Positions 25,041-34,106 of a DNA stretch of 64,000 nt are shown piece after piece (within the stretch, counting starts at the first letter, position 1; each line of letters begins with the position of its first letter). Under the pieces are notes generated by a model that did no database searches, was not told where the DNA came from, and saw only the letters and a program-made list of their open reading frames with translations. The DNA comes from Pseudoalteromonas lipolytica (lineage in GTDB: Bacteria > Pseudomonadota > Gammaproteobacteria > Enterobacterales > Alteromonadaceae), in NCBI RefSeq assembly GCF_001306915.1, contig NZ_LJTC01000009.1, positions 113,717 through 177,716 of the forward strand, written 5' to 3'. The position numbers and the translations under genes are program-made.

Positions 25041-27296
25041 TTAAAGCAATGCTAAACCGCCATTTAAGTTATAAACGTTTTCAAACCCTAACTGCGACAA
25101 ATTGTTTGCCGCTTGTTTAGAACGATTACCACTTCGGCAAACCAAAATGTAGCTATGGTCTTTCTCAAGCTGCCCTTGCACGATGGCGTTTGCCATACGA
25201 CTGAGTGGAATGTTGATCACTTTACTATCAGCAACAGTGAATAACTCTGCTAAATTATTCGCACCATGCTCATACGGTTCGCGAGTATCAATTAAGTAAG
25301 TGGCTTTATCGTTTAGCATTACATTAGCATCACTTGCAGCAAGCTGTTTCATTGGCGCACTTTCAAGTGTTTCAACATAGCCACATAGAGAATGACTTAC
25401 AGTATGCTTTTGCTCATCAGCTTGTTGCTTTAATTCAACAAACTCATCATCTGATACTAGCTCACTTAATAGTTGCGCAAGTAACGGAGTCGTTGCTTTT
25501 TGCGCATGCCAATCCATAGCAAAACACTGCTGATAATCATGACCAGAACAAATCACCGTTGAATCTTGTATTACCATAGCAAGCTGCTTTAAAGACTGAG
25601 CCATTTTCACAGCATCACCACCGCTAATTGCAGTGTTACCTAAGCCGCCTGGTAAGATTAAATCACCACAGAAGCAATAGCTGATGTCACCGCTTTGCGT
25701 ATCTGATAATAAATAGCTAACACTATCGTCACTGTGACCTGGTGTTGCTACTTTAGTTAAGCGCGCATCGCTTAATTCGATGGTTGCTGAATCTTTTGGC
25801 CAGCCAAGTTCGTCTATCTCATTAGCAACATAACGTTCTGCGAGCTCTTTTGATAATAAACAACGGGCCGATAAACGTTCTTGGTGGTTATGGGTATCGA
25901 TAATCGCTTTTACTGTTAAACCTTGTGTCGCGACAATTTTCGCCATACGTGGAATAAGCTCAATGATAGGATCAATCACCACAGCGCTTTTATCACTGTC
26001 GACATAAAGCCAGCAGCACGCTGCTTGATGGCGAAGTTGTGTTAAGCCAATCGCACAAACTTCGTGTTGCGGCGATGTACTATCAGATACCACTAAGCAG
26101 TTTGCTTCTAGAATCGGTTTTAAAGAACGTATTTTGTCGCAAGCAAAATCAATCTCTTGTTGGTTAACAGCTGGGCCAAACGACATACGTATCGCGTTTT
26201 CACTTTGCCAATCACTGGCTCCCATCGCGTCTAAAACAAAACTACGATTTGCACCTGAGCTGCATGCCGAGCCGCCACTTACACGGATACCCGCAGCATC
26301 AAATAAGTCCATCACTTCTTTACTGGTTAATTCGTTCACCGCAAAGTTCAACGTTGTTGGCACCGAATGCTCAAAACTGTGATTGAACGTAATGCTACCA
26401 AAGGTGTCTGTTAATGCAGCTAATAATTGCTCGCGAAAAGCATGTAGCTGCTCAATTGGCTTAAAAGTCTGGTTTTGTTTATCAAGCAATAACGAGAACA
26501 GCTTATTTAAACCGGCAATGCCCGGTAAATTTTCGGTACCAGATCGCATACCACTTTCTTGGCCGCCGCCAGCAATAAATGGCGTGTATGCACTGCCTTT
26601 ACGAATATAAAGTACACCAATACCTTTAGGCGCATACAATTTATGACCAGAGAATGGGGCGTAATCAATGGTTGTTTGGCTTAGCGCCAAGTTGGTTTTG
26701 CCTAATGCTTGTACACAGTCAACCATCCAAGCCACATTATTGTTTTCACAACGAATAACTTGCTCAATAGTGGTTAAGTCTTGGAAAACACCGGTTTCGT
26801 TGTTTACTGCCATAGTACAAATCATCAGTGCATTCGCAGCATGTTTACGAATAAACTCATGATCTAAAATACCGTTTTTATCTACTGGAATAGCTAATAC
26901 CTGCGCGTTGATATCAAGTACACTGTTCCAATGTTTTAGGGTATTTGGCACCGCTTTATGTTCTGTTGCCCCATAAAGTAATACCGGATTCTCGATTTGA
27001 TGATTTTTTGCAGCAATAAGTGTTGAAACAACCGCCGTTTGAATACCTTCTGTTGCACCTGAAGTAAATAAAATATCGCCGTCAGTTGCGCCAATGACTT
27101 CACGCGCTTTGTTACGCGTTTGTTCTAATAAGTGTTTTGCTTGAATACCCGTAATATGAGAACTTGATGGATTACCAAAACAGACTTGCATCGTGTGCGA
27201 AACCACATCGGCAATTTCAGGAAGTACAGGAGTCGTTGCATTCGCATCTAAATAAATTTGCTGATTAGCATCGTCAGGAAGGTAAAAATTTGCCAT
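25041..27296 (-). CDS. Cysteine desulfurase / MBL-fold persulfide-dioxygenase-like / rhodanese triple fusion
   Basis: A 751-residue three-domain protein. Residues about 13-395 are a class V aminotransferase of the NifS/IscS type: PLP lysine K219 in FSGHKLYAPKG, and persulfide-forming C345 in VSGGSACSSGAN. Residues about 400-640 are a metallo-beta-lactamase domain closest to ETHE1/glyoxalase II: H469 and H471 (THNHQER), H521 (TPGHSDD), D545 (CFCGD) and H586 (SGHD). The usual HxHxDH reads HNHQER, so second-metal ligands are lost while the likely mononuclear iron ligands remain. Residues about 655-751 are a rhodanese with active cysteine C720 in VCRSGNRS. It would release sulfur from cysteine, carry it as persulfide on the rhodanese, and possibly oxidise persulfide to sulfite. 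Exact chemistry is inference; each domain call is firm. Confidence 0.9.
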   Translation of the reverse strand: MANFYLPDDANQQIYLDANATTPVLPEIADVVSHTMQVCFGNPSSSHITGIQAKHLLEQTRNKAREVIGATDGDILFTSGATEGIQTAVVSTLIAAKNHQIENPVLLYGATEHKAVPNTLKHWNSVLDINAQVLAIPVDKNGILDHEFIRKHAANALMICTMAVNNETGVFQDLTTIEQVIRCENNNVAWMVDCVQALGKTNLALSQTTIDYAPFSGHKLYAPKGIGVLYIRKGSAYTPFIAGGGQESGMRSGTENLPGIAGLNKLFSLLLDKQNQTFKPIEQLHAFREQLLAALTDTFGSITFNHSFEHSVPTTLNFAVNELTSKEVMDLFDAAGIRVSGGSACSSGANRSFVLDAMGASDWQSENAIRMSFGPAVNQQEIDFACDKIRSLKPILEANCLVVSDSTSPQHEVCAIGLTQLRHQAACCWLYVDSDKSAVVIDPIIELIPRMAKIVATQGLTVKAIIDTHNHQERLSARCLLSKELAERYVANEIDELGWPKDSATIELSDARLTKVATPGHSDDSVSYLLSDTQSGDISYCFCGDLILPGGLGNTAISGGDAVKMAQSLKQLAMVIQDSTVICSGHDYQQCFAMDWHAQKATTPLLAQLLSELVSDDEFVELKQQADEQKHTVSHSLCGYVETLESAPMKQLAASDANVMLNDKATYLIDTREPYEHGANNLAELFTVADSKVINIPLSRMANAIVQGQLEKDHSYILVCRSGNRSKQAANNLSQLGFENVYNLNGGLALL

Positions 27297-27414
27297 GAAA
27301 AACGCACCATATTACTAAAAGATATATCTTATAACCTATTTTACATTTTTCACGGCTAAATTATAATAATCAATTAGTCAGTAAAGTGCGTTTTCTATAC
27401 TTTTTAAGACTAAG

Positions 27415-28482
27415 CTAATTTTCTATTAGCTCAACCTGCTTAGAAGACCAGGCATTGATAAGCGCTTTTACTAAAGAAGCCAGCGGTATTGCGAAAAACA
27501 CGCCCCAAAAGCCCCATAAACCGCCAAAAAACAATACTGCAACGATGATGAACACTGGGTTTAAATCTACCGCTTCAGAGAACAATAACGGCACTAACAC
27601 ATTGCCATCAAGTGCTTGGATCACGCCATAGATGATTAAAATAGTCCAAAATTGTGTTTCTAAACCAAACTGGAATAACGCCACTGCAGCGACAGGAATG
27701 GTTACCAATGCCGCCCCTACAAATGGAATAAGCACAGACAAGCCAACTAATACGCCGAGTAAAGCCGCATAGCGAAGGTCAAGCACTGCAAAAGCGATAA
27801 AAGATGCAGTACCAACAATTAAAATTTCAAATACCTTACCGCGAATATAATTCATGATTTGTTGATTCATTTCTTGCCAAACTTGAATGATCAAGCGACG
27901 TTGCTTAGGCAATAAACGCTCAGCACTTTGCGTGAGCTCTAATTTATCTTTAAGCATAAAGAATACTAAGAGCGGCACTAAAATAAGATAAATCAGCCAA
28001 GCTGCAACGTCTTTTATCGAAGTTAATGACACCGATAGCACCAACTGACCAAACTCAATAGCTTTGGTCTCAACACTGGTAACAATTGATTTAACCTGAT
28101 CTTCAGTAATCAAACTTGGGTAATCTTCAGGAAGATGTAACAGCAGTGCTTTACCTTTTTCGATCATATAAGGCGTTTCTTGAACTAGATTGCTGGTTTG
28201 CTGCCAAAGCACAGGCCCCATGCCGACAATAATCATAATCATCAAGCCACTGAATACCAGCATAACTAGAATCGTTGCGGTAAACCGTTTCAAGCCCAGC
28301 TTTTCTAAGTGAGCAACAGGCCAATCTAGTAAATAGGCAATTACCAAGGCAACTAAGACAGGCACGATTAACGAACCAAAAAAGTAGAAAAATGCAAAGG
28401 TTGCAATAAGCAATAACAACAAGGTTACTGAATGGGGATCAGAAAATTTATTTTCGTACCAGGCTTTTACATACTCAAACAC
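27415..28482 (-). CDS. AI-2E family transporter (PerM/YhhT type)
   Basis: Inner-membrane permease of 355 residues with about eight membrane segments in the AI-2E-transporter arrangement: FFYFFGSLIVPVLVALVIAYLLDWPVA near the N-terminus and GVLVGLSVLIPFVGAALVTIPVA plus FWGVFFAIPLASLVKALINAW near the C-terminus. Substrates of this family are diverse (autoinducer-2 export, Na+/H+ exchange), so none is assigned. The start overlaps the TusA-like stop by 8 bp, so the two are translationally coupled. It ends 118 bp before the sulfur-transfer fusion gene on the same strand. Confidence 0.9.
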   Translation of the reverse strand: MFEYVKAWYENKFSDPHSVTLLLLLIATFAFFYFFGSLIVPVLVALVIAYLLDWPVAHLEKLGLKRFTATILVMLVFSGLMIMIIVGMGPVLWQQTSNLVQETPYMIEKGKALLLHLPEDYPSLITEDQVKSIVTSVETKAIEFGQLVLSVSLTSIKDVAAWLIYLILVPLLVFFMLKDKLELTQSAERLLPKQRRLIIQVWQEMNQQIMNYIRGKVFEILIVGTASFIAFAVLDLRYAALLGVLVGLSVLIPFVGAALVTIPVAAVALFQFGLETQFWTILIIYGVIQALDGNVLVPLLFSEAVDLNPVFIIVAVLFFGGLWGFWGVFFAIPLASLVKALINAWSSKQVELIEN

Positions 28483-28693
28483 GAATGGGCTCCACTGTTA
28501 GCACACCTAATTCTAGGTCAATTTTAAAATGGTAATGATGTTTTTCTAAAAATCGCTGCATATCGTCCGTTGCCTCAGCAGCATTAAATGTAAAAGTCAC
28601 GGCTTGTTGAGCCGATACTGCCTTATTCAACCCTAATTTAAACTGAATAAATTGTTGAGGGCACTTATAGTCCCTTAAATCAACCGTTAACAT
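28475..28693 (-). CDS. TusA/SirA-like sulfurtransferase protein
   Basis: Protein of 72 residues with the TusA fold pattern: LTVDLRDYKCPQQFIQFKLGL, where the cysteine that carries persulfide in TusA is kept but the CPxP motif reads CPQQ. The C-terminal strand VLTVEPIRV is typical. TusA proteins receive sulfur from a cysteine desulfurase; the large desulfurase fusion lies two genes downstream, so a direct partnership is plausible but inferred. It overlaps the permease gene. Confidence 0.78.
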   Translation of the reverse strand: MLTVDLRDYKCPQQFIQFKLGLNKAVSAQQAVTFTFNAAEATDDMQRFLEKHHYHFKIDLELGVLTVEPIRV

Positions 28694-28848
28694 AGCGAAT
28701 CAACTGCGTTATTAATATGAATAATAAGTATAAGATGTAGGCACCTTGCTAAAATAAGTCTTTATAATGAGAAACAACTCATTTTTTTCTTAAAACACGC
28801 AAAACAATAGTTTATCCTTATTCAATAACTGGTAGTAAAGGAAACCTG

Positions 28849-29514
28849 ATGCCTGGCTCGCATAATAAAGCGCAATTACCTGCGAATCCAACTCTTAAAG
28901 AGATAAACTGGTATAAAAAACAAATAAACTGGGGCGAGCTGCCGCCTTTTTATCATATGGTCGCATCATCGGTTAGCGAATCTGAAGGGATTTTAGACCA
29001 CGGTTTTGATAATGCCGTTAAACAATTAATTGACCCACGCAACTGGAACCTTGATTTATTAGGTGGCCATGAAACCGACATGGGCGAAATTGTCTGTGAG
29101 CAAAAACCGCGCATTGCTTTGCATCAAAGCTTTACGGACCGAGGTTTCGAATTATGGGCCTACCCTTATGCAAAAGATGTGACGGTGGACCAATACATCA
29201 AAGACAACCGCTTTATGGAATTTAAGGTGTGGGATCCGCACACCATGAAAAACCTTATTCGTTTTAACCAGCTTCATAAATTCATCGCTTTTTACTTTGA
29301 AAGAGGTGACAAAGCTGACAAAGCCTTAATTCTGCATGCTCATAAAGTAGCGCATAAAATCATAACTTTTTTACAACGGGAGTTGAACGTTGTTAAGCTA
29401 GATGGAGTCACAATAAAAGATTTCTATCAATTGTGCGAAAAAGACAGCCGAGCATGCAGCGACGAAATAGATTTAGCAAAAGTCATGTTAGGTGAGCAAA
29501 TCAACAAGGAATAA
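28849..29514 (+). CDS. Hypothetical protein upstream of bepA
   Basis: Protein of 221 residues that I do not recognise. It has no signal peptide or membrane helix. Visible features are a Trp/Tyr-rich start (EINWYKKQINWGELPPFYHM), a central DHGFDNAVKQLIDPRNWNLDLLGGHETDMGE, and FTDRGFELWAYPYAKDVTVDQYI. The C-terminal half is helical and basic (AHKVAHKIITFLQREL), with two cysteines near the end. Its stop is one base from the bepA start, so the two are co-transcribed and it may act in the envelope-quality pathway, but this is only context. Confidence 0.7.
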   Translation: MPGSHNKAQLPANPTLKEINWYKKQINWGELPPFYHMVASSVSESEGILDHGFDNAVKQLIDPRNWNLDLLGGHETDMGEIVCEQKPRIALHQSFTDRGFELWAYPYAKDVTVDQYIKDNRFMEFKVWDPHTMKNLIRFNQLHKFIAFYFERGDKADKALILHAHKVAHKIITFLQRELNVVKLDGVTIKDFYQLCEKDSRACSDEIDLAKVMLGEQINKE

Positions 29515-29515
29515 G

Positions 29516-30976
29516 ATGCGACTAAAATTAGCCTTTATTACACTGTGTAGTGCATTACTGACATTTTCGATATTGCACAGTGAGCCGTTGAAGGCACAAA
29601 CTAACTTTAAGCTGCCCGATTTAGGGACCTCGGCATTACAAGCCTTACCGATTGAAAAAGAACAAGCAATCGGTGAAGTGATGATGATGCAAATTCGTGG
29701 CTCATCACCCGTTGTCAATGACCCTGTTCTTGATGAGTATCTGACCACTTTGGGCCGCCGTTTAGTCGCAAACGCCAACGATGTTCGTTTTCCATTTTCT
29801 TTTTTCTGGGTTAATAACCCTGAAATCAACGCTTTTGCGTTCTATGGTGGTCATGTAGGTGTGCATACAGGGCTCATGGCACAAGCCGATAACGAAAGTC
29901 AATTTGCCTCAGTACTTGGGCACGAAATTGCCCACGTAACACAGCGCCATTTAGCGCGTCGTATTCAACAACAGCAAGATAACAGCGCGTTAACCATCGC
30001 TGGTATGATTGCTGGTATTTTAGCTACCGTTGTTGCACCTGATGCTGGTATTGCAATTATCTCAGCAAACCAGACACAAGCGGCGTTTAGTCAATTAACT
30101 CATAGTCGTGCTGCTGAACAAGAGGCAGACCGAATTGGCATGCAGACCTTAAATAATGCTGGGTTTGATCCTCGCCAATCGAGTGAATTTTTAACTAAAC
30201 TTGCTGCACAAATTCGCTACAAATATAAGCCGCCCGCATTTTTGCTGACTCACCCATTGCCAGAAAGCCGTGTCTCTGATGTGCGCTTACGTGCCGAGCA
30301 GTATCCAAAAAGGCACTACTCCGATAGCCTAGAGTTTAACTTAGCTAAGAGCCGTGTTATTGCTCGTTATCATCAAAAAGCCAAAGCAGCTGAAGATTTG
30401 TTTCGTAAATTAATGCGTGAAAATACCGTTCATAACGACACTGCACTTAAATATGGTTTGGGTATTAGCTTGTTGGATCAAAAAAAGCTTGATGAAGCAG
30501 CCAGCATTTTGAACCCATTACTAGAGCAAGATCCAAAGAACTTATTTTATATAGACACACACACCGACTTACTCATTGCGCAAGGTAAAGCGAATGAAGC
30601 GGTGGAATTTTTAGCTAAATTAGATATCGATAGACCTAACAATCAGGTAATTGCCTTAAACTATGCAAATGCTGCGATGGAAGCAAAACAATTTGACCTT
30701 GCTGAACGTATTTTAAAATCTTACTTGTTAGCAAAACCTGAGAACAACCTTGCCAAAGAGCTGATTGCTGATGTCTACAAAAAGCAAGAGAATATGGCTT
30801 CTTATCATGAAGCGCATGCCAATGTACTGGCCCAGTATGGTGCTTATTTAAAGGCAGCTGATGAAATTCAAAAAGCACTAAACTTTGTTGAGCCTGAAGA
30901 ATTAGTTAAACAACAACGTTTAAAAGCCCTACTCACGCAATACCGTCAATTACAAAAAGAGCTTGCGAGACTTTAA
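29516..30976 (+). CDS. bepA: Beta-barrel assembly-enhancing protease BepA
   Basis: Periplasmic M48 metalloprotease and chaperone (YfgC) that helps LptD and other outer-membrane proteins fold and degrades stalled ones. From the ATG at 29516 (AGGA 7 nt upstream) the protein is 486 residues with a signal peptide ending near LKAQ. The zinc motif HEIAH is at residues 136-140 in SVLGHEIAHVTQRH, and the third ligand lies in SRAAEQEADRIGMQ. From about residue 300 there are tetratricopeptide repeats (LKYGLGISLLDQKKLDEAASIL and following), as in E. coli. It is followed by an arsC-like gene, as in E. coli (bepA-yfgD). Confidence 0.95.
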   Translation: MRLKLAFITLCSALLTFSILHSEPLKAQTNFKLPDLGTSALQALPIEKEQAIGEVMMMQIRGSSPVVNDPVLDEYLTTLGRRLVANANDVRFPFSFFWVNNPEINAFAFYGGHVGVHTGLMAQADNESQFASVLGHEIAHVTQRHLARRIQQQQDNSALTIAGMIAGILATVVAPDAGIAIISANQTQAAFSQLTHSRAAEQEADRIGMQTLNNAGFDPRQSSEFLTKLAAQIRYKYKPPAFLLTHPLPESRVSDVRLRAEQYPKRHYSDSLEFNLAKSRVIARYHQKAKAAEDLFRKLMRENTVHNDTALKYGLGISLLDQKKLDEAASILNPLLEQDPKNLFYIDTHTDLLIAQGKANEAVEFLAKLDIDRPNNQVIALNYANAAMEAKQFDLAERILKSYLLAKPENNLAKELIADVYKKQENMASYHEAHANVLAQYGAYLKAADEIQKALNFVEPEELVKQQRLKALLTQYRQLQKELARL

Positions 30977-31030
30977 GTCTCGCAGCGCTTGCCCTAAAAT
31001 AAGCCAAATTATTAAATGTGAGAACACACT

Positions 31031-31378
31031 ATGTCTGTGACTATTTATCATAATCCACGTTGTTCAAAATCGCGTGAAACACTTGCCCTATTAGAAAACA
31101 ATAACGTACAACCAAGTGTTGTTGAATACCTAAAAACACCACTTAATGAGCAGCAAATTGCGACCTTAATTAGCCAATTGGGCTTTACTTCAGCGCGTGA
31201 ATTAATGCGTACTAAAGAAGACATCTACAAAGAGCTTGAGCTTAAAAACGAGCAAAACGAAGACAAATTAATTGCTGCAATGGCTGCAAACCCTAAACTC
31301 ATCGAGCGCCCTATTGTTGAAAATAACGGCAAAGCTGCTCTAGGTCGTCCACCAGAAAACGTATTAAGCGTACTTTAA
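31031..31378 (+). CDS. ArsC-family reductase (YfgD type)
   Basis: Protein of 115 residues with the glutaredoxin-linked ArsC fold: YHNPRCSKSRETLALLE places the reactive cysteine (C11) before Ser, and the end reads LIERPIVENNGKAALGRPPENV. It is annotated as arsenate reductase by family, but in the bepA-yfgD context without arsB or arsR it may have another thiol-disulfide role. Its stop overlaps the wrbA-like ATG (TAATG). Confidence 0.9.
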   Translation: MSVTIYHNPRCSKSRETLALLENNNVQPSVVEYLKTPLNEQQIATLISQLGFTSARELMRTKEDIYKELELKNEQNEDKLIAAMAANPKLIERPIVENNGKAALGRPPENVLSVL

Positions 31379-31932
31379 TGACTACAAACATTGTTGTGCT
31401 ATACCACTCAAGCCATGGCTCTGTAGAAGCAATGGCACATGAGATAGCCGAGTCGATTGAGCAACAAGGAGCAACTGCTTTATTGCGCACGTTTGTAAAA
31501 CGTCAGCCACACGATATTGTGATCAGCAAAGATGATCTAATTAATTGTGATGGCTTGGCCTTTGGCACCCCTACTCGATTTGGCATGATGGCCTCACAAG
31601 CAAAGAGCTTTTGGGAAACCACCAGTGATCTATGGCTTAAAGGTCAGCTAATAGATAAACCTGCTTGTGTATTTTCGTCATCGAGCAGTATGCACGGTGG
31701 TAACGAAGCTACCTTGTTGAATCTATCACTGCCCTTGTTACATCACGGTATGATGTTGCTTGGCGTGCCTTATGAGGTACCTGAGTTATTAGCAACTGAA
31801 ACTGGTGGTACGCCATACGGTGCGACTCATGTGGCCGGTAGCAATAACAGCAATGTGTTAAGTAAAGACGAAATTAAAATTTGCCAAAGTGTTGGAAAAC
31901 GCTTGGCACTGATTACGAGTAAATTACAATGA
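31378..31932 (+). CDS. WrbA-like NAD(P)H:quinone oxidoreductase
   Basis: Flavodoxin-like FMN enzyme of 184 residues. The FMN phosphate loop is YHSSHGSVEAMA; GTPTRFGMMASQAKSFWETT and SSSSMHGGNEATLLNL correspond to the WrbA flavin-contact loops. It likely reduces quinones by two electrons to limit oxidative stress. It overlaps the arsC-like gene upstream by one base and the DUF2069 gene downstream by four, so all three are one operon with bepA probable. Confidence 0.88.
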   Translation: MTTNIVVLYHSSHGSVEAMAHEIAESIEQQGATALLRTFVKRQPHDIVISKDDLINCDGLAFGTPTRFGMMASQAKSFWETTSDLWLKGQLIDKPACVFSSSSSMHGGNEATLLNLSLPLLHHGMMLLGVPYEVPELLATETGGTPYGATHVAGSNNSNVLSKDEIKICQSVGKRLALITSKLQ

Positions 31933-32384
31933 GCTTGGAACCAAAGCTAAATCAGCCTGTTGCCAAAAAGCCAATTACTAAACGATTCCAACGTTTTGCA
32001 CTGATTGGTTATATCGGCTTATTAATTTTAATGCCAGTTTGGTTGTTTTTAATTGCCCCAAGAGAAGGCCACAGTAACGGCTTTATCTTTGTTGTTTATA
32101 TACTCCCTCTTCTATTACCACTAAAAGGGATTATTCAAGATAAGCCATACACCTACGCGTGGGCAAACTTTATCGTGATGTTCTATTTTATCCATGGTTT
32201 TACATTACTATGGGTCGCACAAGAACAGCTGATTTGGGTATTACTTGAGTTAATCTTTGCCAGTCTGATGTTTATTGGTTGCACTTATTATGCTCGCCAT
32301 CGCGGGCAAGAGCTTGGCCTTAAGATACGTAAATTAAAAGAAGAGCTGGCCGAAGAAAAAGCGGCACATGAGCACGATAAATAA
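31929..32384 (+). CDS. DUF2069 inner-membrane protein
   Basis: Protein of 151 residues with four predicted membrane segments (FALIGYIGLLILMPVWLFLI, FIFVVYILPLLLPL, TYAWANFIVMFYFIHGFTLL, LIWVLLELIFASLMFIGCTYYA) and a charged cytoplasmic tail rich in Lys/Glu. This matches DUF2069, a proteobacterial membrane family of unknown role that commonly follows wrbA. The terminator at 32411 closes the operon. Confidence 0.85.
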   Translation: MSLEPKLNQPVAKKPITKRFQRFALIGYIGLLILMPVWLFLIAPREGHSNGFIFVVYILPLLLPLKGIIQDKPYTYAWANFIVMFYFIHGFTLLWVAQEQLIWVLLELIFASLMFIGCTYYARHRGQELGLKIRKLKEELAEEKAAHEHDK

Positions 32385-32410
32385 GCACTTTCGTTTAGCT
32401 TAATTAAAAC

Positions 32411-32441
32411 AAAAAACGGCAACCAAGGTTGCCGTTTTTTT
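32411..32441. terminator. Bidirectional terminator after DUF2069 gene
   Basis: AAAAAACGGCAACC-AA-GGTTGCCGTTTTTT, a very stable hairpin that can also end the convergent ankyrin gene. Confidence 0.88.
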
Positions 32442-32468
32442 ATGTCACTTTATTTAGTTTTTATGCGT

Positions 32469-33806
32469 TCACACCAACTCTGCTAAGGTGGCTAGCGCGA
32501 CAATACTTGCCAGACCCACTTGGCCAATTAAGCTAAATAGTGAAAACAGTCTTAAAATAAACAGCCCCCATGGATGACGAATATGCGGGTACAGCGCACA
32601 GCGTTTTAAACTTGTAGCAAAGAAAAAGCATAAGATAGAAACTAATGTAAAGCCCAGCGTTAACTCACTTTTAATAGCAATGCTATCGTCAAAAAAGAAG
32701 AACAACTGCACAGGTAGTAACACAGTTACAATCGCGTGGAGTAAGTGCACTTTTTTAACGCGATCAAACTGCCCTTCTGGCGAAAGCTCTTTAATACCAA
32801 AGTCATGCTCAAGGCATTTAACTAAGTTATCTGCTTTAATGCTAACTGCAAGTCTGTAGCAGCTTAGACCGTCTTTGTTACGAACCCTAAAGTCATAGCC
32901 CGCTTTTAAAAGCAACACCAGTAAAGGTCCATTCTCGGCTAATACGGCGTAATGTAATGCTGTATTCCCTTTGTTGTCTTGGGCCTTCTTATCTTGATGT
33001 TCAAGTATTGTCTCAACAACATTCACATAGCCTTTTTCGGTTGCCCACATAAAGGCTGTTTTACCGTTTTCGTCAGCTAATGCACCTGTTGCGCCTTGCT
33101 CAATAAAACGCTTTGCCATGGTTTGTTTAGCATTTTTGTGGCTCAAGTGGGCAAGTAAAGCTTGTTCAAGTAACGATGCTGAGTCAACATCAGGTGATAC
33201 AAGTTTTAGTAAAGTGAAGTAATCTTCACCGTGAGCAACTTTTTCAGCTGCAAGCGCCGTTAATGATTCAAGATCAGCCACTGAATCAGGGATAAAACCA
33301 CTAAAACGCTCTCTAAAGTCAACTTCGGTCCACAGCTCTAATACATCGTCCGCAGACATTTTTGCACCGTGATTAAGCACATGTTCTATCACAGTAAAAT
33401 AGCGACGATTAAATAACTGGTGAATCAAAGTTATAGGTGTTTTAACAGCCGATTGAGCAAATGCACTAGCGTATTTCTCTAAGCGCTGGCATAACATTAA
33501 AACAAGACTCTCAGGGGTATAGTCGTTTTCTAAAAAGTGCGCTTTCATAGCATTAATGTAATGCAGCGCAGCTTCATCAAATTCAGAGATGTGTTGGAAA
33601 TAACACTCTTCAAACGGTTCAAGAGGAGTCAACCAAGTAAGGTAATAAATAGGCGGAAGAACCGTCGTACACACACCGTCATCTTCATTAGTAGAACGAC
33701 ATGCCGGCCAAGCTTCTAAAGCGTCTAAAATATAAGCCCCGTTTTGCTCAGCTAATCCTTTGATCAGTAACGGGTATTCCTTTGGCCAAATCAGTACATT
33801 TTCCAT
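32469..33806 (-). CDS. Ankyrin-repeat protein with C-terminal membrane segments
   Basis: Protein of about 445 residues. The first 200 residues are unrecognised and helical. About two to four ankyrin repeats follow (GKTAFMWATEKGYVNVVETIL, GNTALHYAVLAENGPLLVLLL, GLSCYRLAVSIK). The last 90 residues hold three hydrophobic segments (HLLHAIVTVLLPVQLFFFF, LGFTLVSILCFFFATSL, LFILRLFSLFSLIGQVGLASIVALA), so it is a membrane-anchored protein with ankyrins in the cytoplasm. The start is uncertain: ATG 33806 (MENVLIWPKEYP) or GTG 33854. Partner and function unknown. Confidence 0.75.
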   Translation of the reverse strand: MENVLIWPKEYPLLIKGLAEQNGAYILDALEAWPACRSTNEDDGVCTTVLPPIYYLTWLTPLEPFEECYFQHISEFDEAALHYINAMKAHFLENDYTPESLVLMLCQRLEKYASAFAQSAVKTPITLIHQLFNRRYFTVIEHVLNHGAKMSADDVLELWTEVDFRERFSGFIPDSVADLESLTALAAEKVAHGEDYFTLLKLVSPDVDSASLLEQALLAHLSHKNAKQTMAKRFIEQGATGALADENGKTAFMWATEKGYVNVVETILEHQDKKAQDNKGNTALHYAVLAENGPLLVLLLKAGYDFRVRNKDGLSCYRLAVSIKADNLVKCLEHDFGIKELSPEGQFDRVKKVHLLHAIVTVLLPVQLFFFFDDSIAIKSELTLGFTLVSILCFFFATSLKRCALYPHIRHPWGLFILRLFSLFSLIGQVGLASIVALATLAELV

Positions 33807-34106
33807 TAAAAAAACACAACTCCGCTGCACATTATTCGATGTCTTATTAAGCACTTAGTTATAGCAAAATTTAACTGACAGTTTGCTTAATATTGCGACC
33901 AATAACACAGTATCTGACAGATACTCTGGTAAACAAGAAAAGTAGTATGATTCTACCACAGAGGGTTACAGGTGCTAGCGCAAAGTAGGTGATTTTTAAA
34001 GAAAATAGAAAAGCAGCGGCACATGGACGGTACTCACTGCTTGGTTGGAGACTGAAAGTAACTAAAAAGCCCGATGAGGTGAAGGTAATCGCGCTTTTTA
34101 GCTGAC
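33807..34106. other. Intergenic region upstream of ankyrin gene
   Basis: About 300 bp. It holds the mlaC-like terminator at 34063-34100; otherwise only AT-rich promoter-like sequence is seen. Confidence 0.5.
34063..34100 (-). terminator. Terminator after mlaC-like gene
   Basis: TAAAAAGCCCGAT pairs with ATCGCGCTTTTTA (one mismatch) around a 12-nt loop, directly beyond the stop on the minus strand. Confidence 0.7.
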
